Positions 57,372-64,000 of a DNA stretch of 64,000 bases are shown piece after piece. Origin of the DNA: UBA8904 sp035448625 (GTDB lineage Bacteria; Desulfobacterota; Syntrophia; Syntrophales; Smithellaceae); the NCBI GenBank assembly GCA_035448625.1, contig DAOTJI010000002.1, forward strand, positions 8,550-72,549, given 5' to 3'. The translations under genes were made by a program, and so were the position numbers. Numbering within the stretch: position 1 is the stretch's first letter; every line of letters begins with the position of its first letter. The notes beneath the pieces are model-generated. The model saw nothing but the letters and a program-made list of their open reading frames with translations, did not search any database and was not told where the DNA came from.

Positions 57372-58913
57372 ATGATCAAAACCGTAGAACAATATCTGGA
57401 AAGTTTGAATGACGGCCGGGAAGTCTGGTGTCTGGGCGAAAAGGTGAAAGATGTCCGGACCCATCCGTCGATCAGCACGATTGTGCGGATGGCGGCAATG
57501 GACTATGTGCTGCCCAGCCATCCCGATTACCGAAAGATTTTTGTCACCCGGGACCAGGACGGCGAGGACATCAATTTTCTGCTGACCTCTCCGAAAACCC
57601 CGCAGGACATGCTGCGCAGACGGGAATGCTACATGGTCGGCATGCGCTCGGGCGGCGGCGTCCTGGTACACTGCATGGGAGCGGATGCCCTGGCTTCTTT
57701 CAGCGTGGCCGCCGAGGTGATGGATAAGAAACTGGGCACCCATTATATGGAGCGCGTTGAAAATTACCGGCGGCATCTCCAGAAGAACGACCTTGCCCTG
57801 ACCGGCGCCATTACGGATGTCAAAGGGGACCGCAGTCTTCACCCCGCCCAGCAAAAGCAGCATAAAGATTTTTATTTGAGAATTGTGGACCGGCGGAAGG
57901 ACGGCATTGTCGTGCGGGGCGCCAAAGTGCACATCAGCGCGTCTCCCTGCGCCAACGAGCTTTTGTGCCTGCCCTGCCGGACCCACGGCGAAGCCGACAA
58001 GGATTACGCCCTGGCCTTTGCCGTTCCGGTTGCCACCAAAGGCGTCAAGCTCCTGGGGGTTGAGCCGAATGTGCGGCTGTACGGCGAAGAATGCGAATTT
58101 GATTATCCCGCTTCCGATCATCTTCAGCCTTCGGAATCCCTGATCATTTTTGATGATGTGTTTGTTCCCTGGGAGCGGGTCTTTATGTGCGGCGAATGGC
58201 AGTACTCCCAGATTCTGGCGTATGCCTTTGCCAGCTATCACCGACTGTTCGGCACCTGCAAGATGACGTGGACGCTGGAACTGATGACCGGCGCGGCGAG
58301 CCTCATCGCCGAATACAACGGCGTCCAGAATATTCCGCATGTGCGCAAGAAGCTGGCCTGGATGGCCTATATCACCGAAACCGTGCAGATGCTGTCCAAG
58401 CAGGCCTGCCTTGATCCGGTAAGCGAGTTCGGAATGGATGTGCTGATGCCCAACCGCATGGCGATCAACGCCTCCAAATGGACTTACGCCAGCAACTTCC
58501 ACACCCTGTGCCAGCACATGCAGGACATCGGCGGCGGACTTACCACCACCGTCCCGGCGTATCGCGACTGGAAGAATCCGGAAATCAAACCGTTTATCGA
58601 AAAGTATCTGGCGGCCAGAGACGGGGTTTCCACCGAAGACCGTTTGCGCATCTTGAGGCTGATTAAGGACATCACCGGAAATCACTGGCAGGTTGATACC
58701 ATCCACGGCGAAGGCTCGATGGCCGCTCAGGAGATGTTCCTTTACGGCAGCGCCGACTGGAAGAAACTTCAGGCGGCGGCCAGAAGAGCCGCCAACATGG
58801 ACGGCTGGCAACAGGATTCCGTCTACGGCAAATTGCCGACGATCGCCGAATGCGTCAAGATGCCGCCCATCGACGAATCGTACAGCAGTTTTGTGCCCCC
58901 GATAAAGAAATGA
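57372..58913 (+). CDS. HpaB superfamily protein, 4-hydroxybutyryl-CoA dehydratase-like, divergent cluster ligands
   Basis: The 513-residue product has the acyl-CoA-dehydrogenase-like HpaB fold: N-terminal domain with VHCMGADALASF, middle domain (HISASPCANELLCLPCR, ESLIIFDDVFVPWERVFM), and a C-terminal helical domain (YHRLFGTCKMTW, HVRKKLAWMAYITETVQML). In 4-hydroxybutyryl-CoA dehydratase a 4Fe-4S cluster is held by two Cys with three residues between, plus His and Cys. Here the first Cys position is Val (GVLVHC), and the His-to-Cys spacing is one shorter than I recall for the classical enzyme. So it may be a flavin-only or altered-cluster relative. AAGGAG lies 8 bases before the ATG. It is the second gene after the CoA ligase. 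Confidence 0.85.
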   Translation: MIKTVEQYLESLNDGREVWCLGEKVKDVRTHPSISTIVRMAAMDYVLPSHPDYRKIFVTRDQDGEDINFLLTSPKTPQDMLRRRECYMVGMRSGGGVLVHCMGADALASFSVAAEVMDKKLGTHYMERVENYRRHLQKNDLALTGAITDVKGDRSLHPAQQKQHKDFYLRIVDRRKDGIVVRGAKVHISASPCANELLCLPCRTHGEADKDYALAFAVPVATKGVKLLGVEPNVRLYGEECEFDYPASDHLQPSESLIIFDDVFVPWERVFMCGEWQYSQILAYAFASYHRLFGTCKMTWTLELMTGAASLIAEYNGVQNIPHVRKKLAWMAYITETVQMLSKQACLDPVSEFGMDVLMPNRMAINASKWTYASNFHTLCQHMQDIGGGLTTTVPAYRDWKNPEIKPFIEKYLAARDGVSTEDRLRILRLIKDITGNHWQVDTIHGEGSMAAQEMFLYGSADWKKLQAAARRAANMDGWQQDSVYGKLPTIAECVKMPPIDESYSSFVPPIKK

Positions 58914-58928
58914 CGGCGGCGCCGGATC

Positions 58929-58983
58929 CGGCACAAGGTTTACCGGTTTTTTGAACGGCGGAGTGACGGTTCCTTTTCTCTGC
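58929..58983. repeat. 55-base sequence, left flank of the second N gap
   Basis: This 55-base stretch is repeated exactly at 59084-59138, on the other side of a 100-N gap. The identity ends at the Ns on both sides. This is what two contigs sharing a k-mer end overlap look like after scaffolding, so the gap is probably artificial and the two copies one. Confidence 0.9.
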
Positions 58984-59083
58984 NNNNNNNNNNNNNNNNN
59001 NNNNNNNNNNNNNNNNNNNNNNNNNNNNNNNNNNNNNNNNNNNNNNNNNNNNNNNNNNNNNNNNNNNNNNNNNNNNNNNNNNN
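58984..59083. other. Assembly gap of 100 N, probably spurious
   Basis: The flanks share an exact 55-base overlap. If the overlap is real, the true sequence is continuous with 155 bases fewer. A genuine tandem repeat is the alternative. Confidence 0.9.
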
Positions 59084-59138
59084 CGGCACAAGGTTTACCG
59101 GTTTTTTGAACGGCGGAGTGACGGTTCCTTTTCTCTGC
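59084..59138. repeat. 55-base sequence, right flank of the second N gap
   Basis: Exact copy of 58929-58983. It starts with the first base after the N run. Confidence 0.9.
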
Positions 59139-59350
59139 TTCACGATCTTCTTGCAGGAACAATCCGACTCAGGCCGGCGCGCGGCGGACTGCGCCCTGGG
59201 ATCGGACTTTTGTGGCTGGGGAAAAAGGCCGGCTGGTTCCCGCCGGAATTCACCGAGATGATCCGGCCCATCGTTTTGGTCGCGGCCGGCGTTTTGCTTG
59301 TTGCCCTGGCTTTGTTGACGAACAAAGCAGGCGACCGGAAAGGAGTGTGA
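59084..59350 (+). CDS. Partial small membrane protein (LiaF-TM/DUF5668-like), start missing
   Basis: From the gap edge a frame runs 88 codons to a TGA with no start codon in the first part. Its C-terminal part is a hydrophobic pair of helices: PGIGLLWLGKKAGWF, then IRPIVLVAAGVLLVALALL, then a short charged tail. The pattern (gly-hydrophobic helix, LGxxGW, second helix) resembles LiaF-type transmembrane domains. If the 55-base flanks are merged, the frame extends left to the stop of the dehydratase-like gene and still has no ATG. So it may be a decayed fragment or a gene with a rare start. Confidence 0.4.
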   Translation, partial: RHKVYRFFERRSDGSFSLLHDLLAGTIRLRPARGGLRPGIGLLWLGKKAGWFPPEFTEMIRPIVLVAAGVLLVALALLTNKAGDRKGV

Positions 59351-59431
59351 GCGGATTGCTTTTGTGAATAAACATTTCAGCCTGAAAGGTCCGGATCAAA
59401 GATTCAGTCCCCCAGACCGTTGCGGTTTGTA

Positions 59432-59460
59432 TTGACATGAAACTGCGCCCTCCCTATACT
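59432..59460 (+). promoter_or_regulatory. Consensus sigma-70 promoter for hrpB
   Basis: TTGACA and TATACT are exactly 17 bases apart. Transcription should start about 59467, which is the A of the chosen ATG, so the mRNA may be leaderless. The promoter covers an earlier in-frame ATG at 59437. Confidence 0.75.
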
Positions 59461-59466
59461 TCCGGC

Positions 59467-62028
59467 ATGCCAAGGGACCTGAAGAACGGACGTATTTTGA
59501 CGTCCTGCCCCATTGATGAGATTTTGCCGGAGTTGAAGGAAGCCATCCGAAAGCGTTCTTCCCTGGTCCTTCATGCGCCGCCCGGCGCCGGCAAGACCAC
59601 ACGGGTTCCGCTGGCGCTCCTGGATGTGATCCCGCCTGAAAAGGGGCGAATCCTCATGCTGGAACCGCGGAGGATTGCCGCCGTCTCCGCCGCCCGGTGG
59701 ATGGCCAAGACGCTGGGCGAGGAGGTCGGCCGGACGCTCGGTTATTCCATCCGGTTTGACAGCCGCACATCGAAAGAAACCCGCGTGGAAGTCATGACGG
59801 AGGGGATTCTCACAAGACGCATCCTGGCCGATCCTGATCTTGCGGGCGTCGCCATGGTTATCTTTGACGAGTTCCATGAGCGGAGCCTGCAAACCGACCT
59901 GGCGCTGGCTCTTTGTCTGGATATCCGCCGCGCCCTGCGGGAAGATCTGAAAATTCTCGTGATGTCCGCCACTCTGGACGGCGGTCCGGTTGCGGCCCTT
60001 CTCGACGGGGCGGCCGTCCTTTCATCGCGGGGCCAAGCACACCCTGTGGAGGAGCGTTACTGCGGGGACCATCCGAATCAATTCGTCGCGGCGCGCATGA
60101 CGGATACCGTTCAGAAGGCGTTGCAGGAGACGTCCGGCGACATCCTCGCCTTTCTGCCGGGGTCCGGGGAAATTCTTGCCGTGCGCAATACCCTCGAAGA
60201 AAAGCTCAGGAACCGGGGGATAAACAACCTATCGATCCATGCCCTTTACGGTGAACTGCCCTTTGAGGAGCAGGAACGGGCGATTCTTCCCGCTTCCGGT
60301 CGAAAGATCGTTCTTGCGACAAACATCGCGGAGACCAGCCTGACCATTGAAGGCGTCCGTGTGGTGATTGACGGCGGATTGACTCGCAGGCTTCAGTACG
60401 ATCCCGCAACCGGCATGAACCGTCTGGTCACCGTCACGGTTTCACAGGCCTCCGCCCGGCAACGCCGGGGCCGCGCAGGGCGTCTCGGGCCGGGCGTCTG
60501 CTATCGTCTCTACAGTCAACATACCTTCCAATCCCTGATTCCCTTTGACCCGCCGGAAATCGCCGTTTCCGATCTATCCTCGCTGGTTCTTGATCTGGCC
60601 GCCTGGGGCATCGGAAATCCGGCCGCGCTTTCCTGGCTCGATGCGCCTCCCCCTGCTGCCTGGCGTGCGGCGCAGGAATTGCTCAAAGGATTGGGCGCAC
60701 TGGATGCAAGAGGTTCGATTACGCCTGTCGGCAGGGCCATGGCGCGCCTTCCGCTTCATCCGCGCCTGGGCCGCCTGCTTCTGAAAGCGGCCGACCTGGG
60801 CTTCCCGTCGCAGGGCGCGGATCTGGCGGCTCTCCTGTCTGAACGGGACATCATCCGCCATTCCGGCGCTTCCCTGACGCATGCACCAAACCGGTTTGAC
60901 TTGAACGATCGTCTCCAACGGCTGCAACACTGGCGGCAGAAAAAAGTTTTGACCGCAAGCGACGATCCTCTGGCCCTGCGCGCCGTTGACCGCTCTGCGC
61001 GGCAACTGCTGCGCATGACGGACAAAACACGGGAGTCCTCCGGGGGAGAAACCGGGGACATGATCCCTCGTTTGCTTCTGGCTGCTTTTCCCGACCGCAT
61101 CGCCAAAAGGCGCGAAGACGACAGCGGCCGCTATGTCATGCGTTCAGGAAAAGGCGTCCGGCTGTCCGCAAAAACCATCCCGGCCGGAAGTCCCTATATT
61201 GTTGCGCCCATAGTGGACAAGGGCACAAAGGCGGAAGGCAAGGTGCATATGGCCGAATCGTTGACGGAGGAGCTCATCCGGAAGGAATTGAGCGGCGAGA
61301 TCGAAACCCTGCGGCGCCTCGACTGGGACAGACAGGAAGCTCGAGTGATCGCTGTGGAGGAAGAGCGCTTGGGGACCCTCACGCTTTCCGTCAAACCCGC
61401 AAGCCCGTCCAGGGAGGAAATCACAACACTGCTTTGTGAAGCCATCCGGTCAAAGACGGCCAGGGTTTCCTTCGGGCGGGAGGCCTTGCAGTTTCAGGCC
61501 CGTGTGCGCCTGATGAAAGAAACTTATGCTGAAGAAAACTGGCCGGATCTCTCTGAAGAAGCGCTTCTTGCGTCGCCGGAAGACTGGCTTTTGCCCTGGC
61601 TTTCCGGCATCCGCAACGCCGCGCAGCTGGCCGCGCTGAACATCCTGCCGGCGCTTACGGAAACGCTGACGCGGAACCAGCGTCATCTTCTCGATGAGCG
61701 CGCCCCTGCGACGATCGGCGTGCCCAGCGGACACACCATCCCGATTGATTATGTTGCAGGCGAAATCCCGGTCCTGGCCGTCAAACTCCAGGAGATGTTT
61801 GGTCTGGCCGATACCCCGGCCATAGCGGACGGTCGCGTAAAATTGTTGCTCCATCTCCTCTCGCCAGCCCGGAGACCCGTTCAGATCACCAGGGATCTGA
61901 ACCGATTCTGGACCACCGGCTACCCGCAGGTAAAAAAGGAACTGAAGGGCCGCTATCCGAAACATCCCTGGCCCGACGACCCCTGGAACGCCCCTCCGAC
62001 CAGAAAAACAAAAAACCGCAAAAGATGA
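59467..62028 (+). CDS. hrpB: ATP-dependent helicase HrpB (DEAH box)
   Basis: The 853-residue product has the DEAH helicase core: Walker A APPGAGKTT, LEPRRIAA, DEFHERS, MSATLD, TNIAETSLT and QRRGRAGR, followed by the HA2 region and the HrpB-specific C-terminal domain (LNILPALTETL, APATIGVPSGHTIPIDY). Its cellular role is not well known; it is an RNA helicase relative. Start choice is notable: a consensus promoter lies directly upstream, so ATG at 59437 cannot be the start of the main transcript; ATG at 59467 would be leaderless, and TTG at 59497 would fit the E. coli N-terminus but has no ribosome site. Convergent with uvrC. Confidence 0.93.
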   Translation: MPRDLKNGRILTSCPIDEILPELKEAIRKRSSLVLHAPPGAGKTTRVPLALLDVIPPEKGRILMLEPRRIAAVSAARWMAKTLGEEVGRTLGYSIRFDSRTSKETRVEVMTEGILTRRILADPDLAGVAMVIFDEFHERSLQTDLALALCLDIRRALREDLKILVMSATLDGGPVAALLDGAAVLSSRGQAHPVEERYCGDHPNQFVAARMTDTVQKALQETSGDILAFLPGSGEILAVRNTLEEKLRNRGINNLSIHALYGELPFEEQERAILPASGRKIVLATNIAETSLTIEGVRVVIDGGLTRRLQYDPATGMNRLVTVTVSQASARQRRGRAGRLGPGVCYRLYSQHTFQSLIPFDPPEIAVSDLSSLVLDLAAWGIGNPAALSWLDAPPPAAWRAAQELLKGLGALDARGSITPVGRAMARLPLHPRLGRLLLKAADLGFPSQGADLAALLSERDIIRHSGASLTHAPNRFDLNDRLQRLQHWRQKKVLTASDDPLALRAVDRSARQLLRMTDKTRESSGGETGDMIPRLLLAAFPDRIAKRREDDSGRYVMRSGKGVRLSAKTIPAGSPYIVAPIVDKGTKAEGKVHMAESLTEELIRKELSGEIETLRRLDWDRQEARVIAVEEERLGTLTLSVKPASPSREEITTLLCEAIRSKTARVSFGREALQFQARVRLMKETYAEENWPDLSEEALLASPEDWLLPWLSGIRNAAQLAALNILPALTETLTRNQRHLLDERAPATIGVPSGHTIPIDYVAGEIPVLAVKLQEMFGLADTPAIADGRVKLLLHLLSPARRPVQITRDLNRFWTTGYPQVKKELKGRYPKHPWPDDPWNAPPTRKTKNRKR

Positions 62029-62183
62029 CGCAAACAGGGTTCAAGCGACAGGCCGCGAAGATTGAATTCGAACTTCCGTCGTGATCTACATGGACCCTGT
62101 ATAGGGAGAGCCGTCGTACCAGATTTTCATCCCGCAGATTTTGAAAAAAATGTTTGACGGGCAACGGCCTGCTTTCCTCCGGA

Positions 62184-64000
62184 TCATTGTTTTTTTCGTC
62201 CTATCCATGATTCCAACCCTTCTTCATGCTGTCGATGGTTTGACGGTCTGCCCTCCCGTAAAAGTGCCTTATAAATTTTCCCCGCCAGGTCCCTGCCGAT
62301 TCCCGGCACTTTCTGTAAATCGTCCAGGGAGGCTTTGCGCACCCGTTCGGCAGAGCCGAAATGCTTCAACAGCCGTGTCCTTCTTGAAAGTCCGATATCG
62401 GGAATCGCGTCCAAAACGGAGCTCAAATCATTTTTTACCCTGACCTTGCGATGGTAGGTGAGAGCGAACCGGTGGGCCTCGTTCCGCAGTCGCTGCAGAA
62501 TGGAGAGTGCGGCGGGTGAGGACGAAAGATAAATCGCGTCCTTTCGCCGGGGCAAATAGACGCGATCCTCCGATTTTGCCGGTTTTCCCTGAAGTCTTCT
62601 TTTGATCGCCAGAAAGGATCTTTCTTCTTTGGCCAGGCCGATGACGTCCAGCTGAATCTTCAAGTCATTCAAGACGGCAAGGGCGACGTTGAGCTGCCCC
62701 TTGCCTCCGTCAACCACCAGGAGGTCGGGCGCCGGGTCCGGACCTTGAAAACGGCGCGTCAGCACCTCGCGCATCATTCCATAGTCATCCGGCGCATCCG
62801 AGGTTTTAATACGGAACCGCCGATAGCCCGTTTTATCGGGCTCCCCGTCCTGAAAAGTCACCCTCGACCCCACGGCGCTTTTGCCGCTGATATTGGAAAT
62901 ATCATAGCATTCCATCCGCCGCGGCAGTTTCGACAAAGACAGTTTCCGCTGAAGGATTTGCAGCGCGGCGCTTTTTTGCTCTTCTTTTTTCCGGTAAGAT
63001 AAAAAGAGCTCGCGGGCGTTGGCGCAGGCCATCTCCAGCAGCGCTTTTTTCGGGCCGCGCCGGGGAACCGTAAGGACCACCTTTTTCCCTCTTTTTTCCG
63101 CCAGCCATTCGGCCATTACCTCTTCATCGGGGAGGCGAACCGGCAGGATGATTTCTTCCGGCATGCCGGAGGCGTCATCATACTGCATGAGCGCTGAGGA
63201 TATGATTTCCCCCCTATCCGCTTTTGTTTTGAACGGCATAAAGGATTTGCTGCCCGTGAGCTTGCCGGCGCGAACCAATAAGACACAGAGCTGACGGAAA
63301 TCACCCTCTTCATGAACGCCCAGCACATCCTGGTTCCTTCCGCCTCCCCAGTCCACGTTTTGTTTTTCCAGCGCGTGCTCCAGCGCGCCGATCCGGTCGC
63401 GCAGCCGCGCGGCATCCTCGAAGCGCAGATTCTGCGCCGCTTGTTCCATCTGCTTTTTCAAATCGGAAATCAGTTCACGGCGTCGGCCCCGCAGAAAGGA
63501 CACGGCATTTTCCACCAGCGTCCGGTATGCCGCTTCATCAATCCGGTTTTTACAGGGCGCCAGACACCGTCCGATTTGATATTCCAGGCACGGCCTGGCC
63601 CGAAGCTGAAAATCCCGGTCCCGGCATGTGCGCAGGGGAAAGATGCGTTGAATGAAACGGAGCGTTTCCTTGGCGGCCAGCCCCGACGGGTACGGACCGA
63701 AATAAAGCGCCGCGTCATTTTGTCTTTTGCGCACCAGCCGCAGGCGCGGAAACGTCTCCGCGGGATCCAGCGACAGATGGTAATAGGTTTTGTCGTCCCG
63801 CAGAATGACGTTGTAGCGCGGGCGATGTTTTTTGATAAGGTTGTTTTCCAGAATCAGCGCTTCTTTTTCCGTGGCGGTCGTGATGAACGCAATATCGCTT
63901 GCCCTCGCCATCAGAAACGGCGCCATCGGCCTAGTGTTCCTGCCGGTCAAATAGGAACTGATGCGGTTTTTCAGATCATTGGCCTTGCCCACATAAATCA
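62184..64000 (-). CDS. uvrC: Excinuclease ABC subunit C (UvrC), start beyond window
   Basis: UvrC makes both incisions in nucleotide excision repair. The frame is open to the window edge; the first residues visible (IYVGKANDLKNRI) belong to the GIY-YIG nuclease, so only about 15-20 residues are missing. Then come the cysteine motif CLEYQIGRCLAPC, a UVR domain (LRFEDAARLRDRI) that contacts UvrB, the RNase-H-like second nuclease (ECYDISNISG, LLVVDGGKGQL) and two helix-hairpin-helix motifs (IPDIGLSRRTRLLKHFGS, VPGIGRDLAGKIY). A 25-residue polar tail follows. The stop is convergent with hrpB, 155 bases away. Confidence 0.95.
   Translation of the reverse strand, partial: IYVGKANDLKNRISSYLTGRNTRPMAPFLMARASDIAFITTATEKEALILENNLIKKHRPRYNVILRDDKTYYHLSLDPAETFPRLRLVRKRQNDAALYFGPYPSGLAAKETLRFIQRIFPLRTCRDRDFQLRARPCLEYQIGRCLAPCKNRIDEAAYRTLVENAVSFLRGRRRELISDLKKQMEQAAQNLRFEDAARLRDRIGALEHALEKQNVDWGGGRNQDVLGVHEEGDFRQLCVLLVRAGKLTGSKSFMPFKTKADRGEIISSALMQYDDASGMPEEIILPVRLPDEEVMAEWLAEKRGKKVVLTVPRRGPKKALLEMACANARELFLSYRKKEEQKSAALQILQRKLSLSKLPRRMECYDISNISGKSAVGSRVTFQDGEPDKTGYRRFRIKTSDAPDDYGMMREVLTRRFQGPDPAPDLLVVDGGKGQLNVALAVLNDLKIQLDVIGLAKEERSFLAIKRRLQGKPAKSEDRVYLPRRKDAIYLSSSPAALSILQRLRNEAHRFALTYHRKVRVKNDLSSVLDAIPDIGLSRRTRLLKHFGSAERVRKASLDDLQKVPGIGRDLAGKIYKALLREGRPSNHRQHEEGLESWIGRKKQ

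Noticed and set aside
55641..59162. Very long open frame on the minus strand (about 1170 codons)
   Set aside because: It is antisense to the CoA ligase and HpaB-family genes, runs through the N gap and is rich in His, Arg and Gly as expected for the complement of GC-rich coding DNA.
1..64000. CRISPR arrays, tRNA and rRNA genes, insertion sequences
   Set aside because: No regularly spaced repeats, no tRNA T-arm signatures and no transposase-like proteins were seen on reading both strands.

Overview
The window is a 64 kb piece of a bacterial scaffold (about 60 protein genes, no rRNA, no tRNA and no CRISPR array seen) with two 100-base N gaps. The gene set suggests an anaerobic Deltaproteobacterium / Desulfobacterota of the Syntrophales type: a stand-alone two-gene SUF-like Fe-S assembly system (SmsC-SmsB), a biotin-type acyl-CoA carboxyltransferase, an acyl-CoA ligase with an HpaB/4-hydroxybutyryl-CoA-dehydratase-like enzyme, an Fe-S flavin enoate reductase, RsbRD-type proteins and a CoA-transferase/GNAT fusion. 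The taxonomic placement is inference; most genes are ordinary core genes with dense coding and clean Shine-Dalgarno sites. Several promoters have near-consensus sigma-70 form (TTGACA, 17-base spacer, TATAxT).

Layout. 1-7 kb: end of a VanX-type dipeptidase, a DAACS symporter, LapA, a porin behind a Fur-like box, a carboxyltransferase, truA and rfbD. 7-12 kb: a 915-residue lipoprotein (GNA1162-like domain, FN3, beta helix) and an ABC-F protein. 12-15 kb: a ferritin-like protein, smsCB and a histone-H1-like Lys/Ala protein. 15-20.3 kb: a minus-strand operon headed by a TPP riboswitch with its own terminator (thiN-thiD-thiC), followed closely by a CCA/poly(A) polymerase and an NlpC/P60 lipoprotein. 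20.3-25.1 kb: an accessory island with a collapsed sbcDC remnant, an AAA/DUF4143 ATPase and a TOTE-type primase/helicase/PLD gene split by a frame change at a seven-A run. 25.1-30.7 kb: queD-queE-queC, tatD, a small protein, dppBC and a TIM-barrel protein. 31-36 kb: rsfS, comF, rfaE2, dksA and priA. 36-48 kb: tandem RsbRD-like proteins, fmt, a CoA transferase-GNAT fusion, a Crp/Fnr regulator divergent from an Fe-S protein, an Ntn hydrolase, a patatin-porin, an MGMT and MntP. 48.7-59 kb: an ABC substrate-binding protein, two SDRs, an Fe-S enoate reductase with its TetR regulator, an acyl-CoA ligase and an HpaB-family protein. 59-64 kb: hrpB and uvrC.

How parts may work together. The 50.5-58.9 kb block looks like one catabolic regulon: TetR, flavin reductase, two dehydrogenases, CoA ligase and an HpaB-type dehydratase, with two similar palindromes in front of the SDR pair and in the tetR/ligase divergent region. 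The 20.3-25.1 kb island is the best candidate for an unusual system: a predicted TOTE conflict/defence gene sits beside the scar of an almost completely deleted sbcDC operon.

Limits. All functions come from reading translated sequence and motifs from memory; no database search, alignment, structure prediction or promoter scoring was run. Starts were chosen by Shine-Dalgarno spacing and family length, and several are TTG or GTG.
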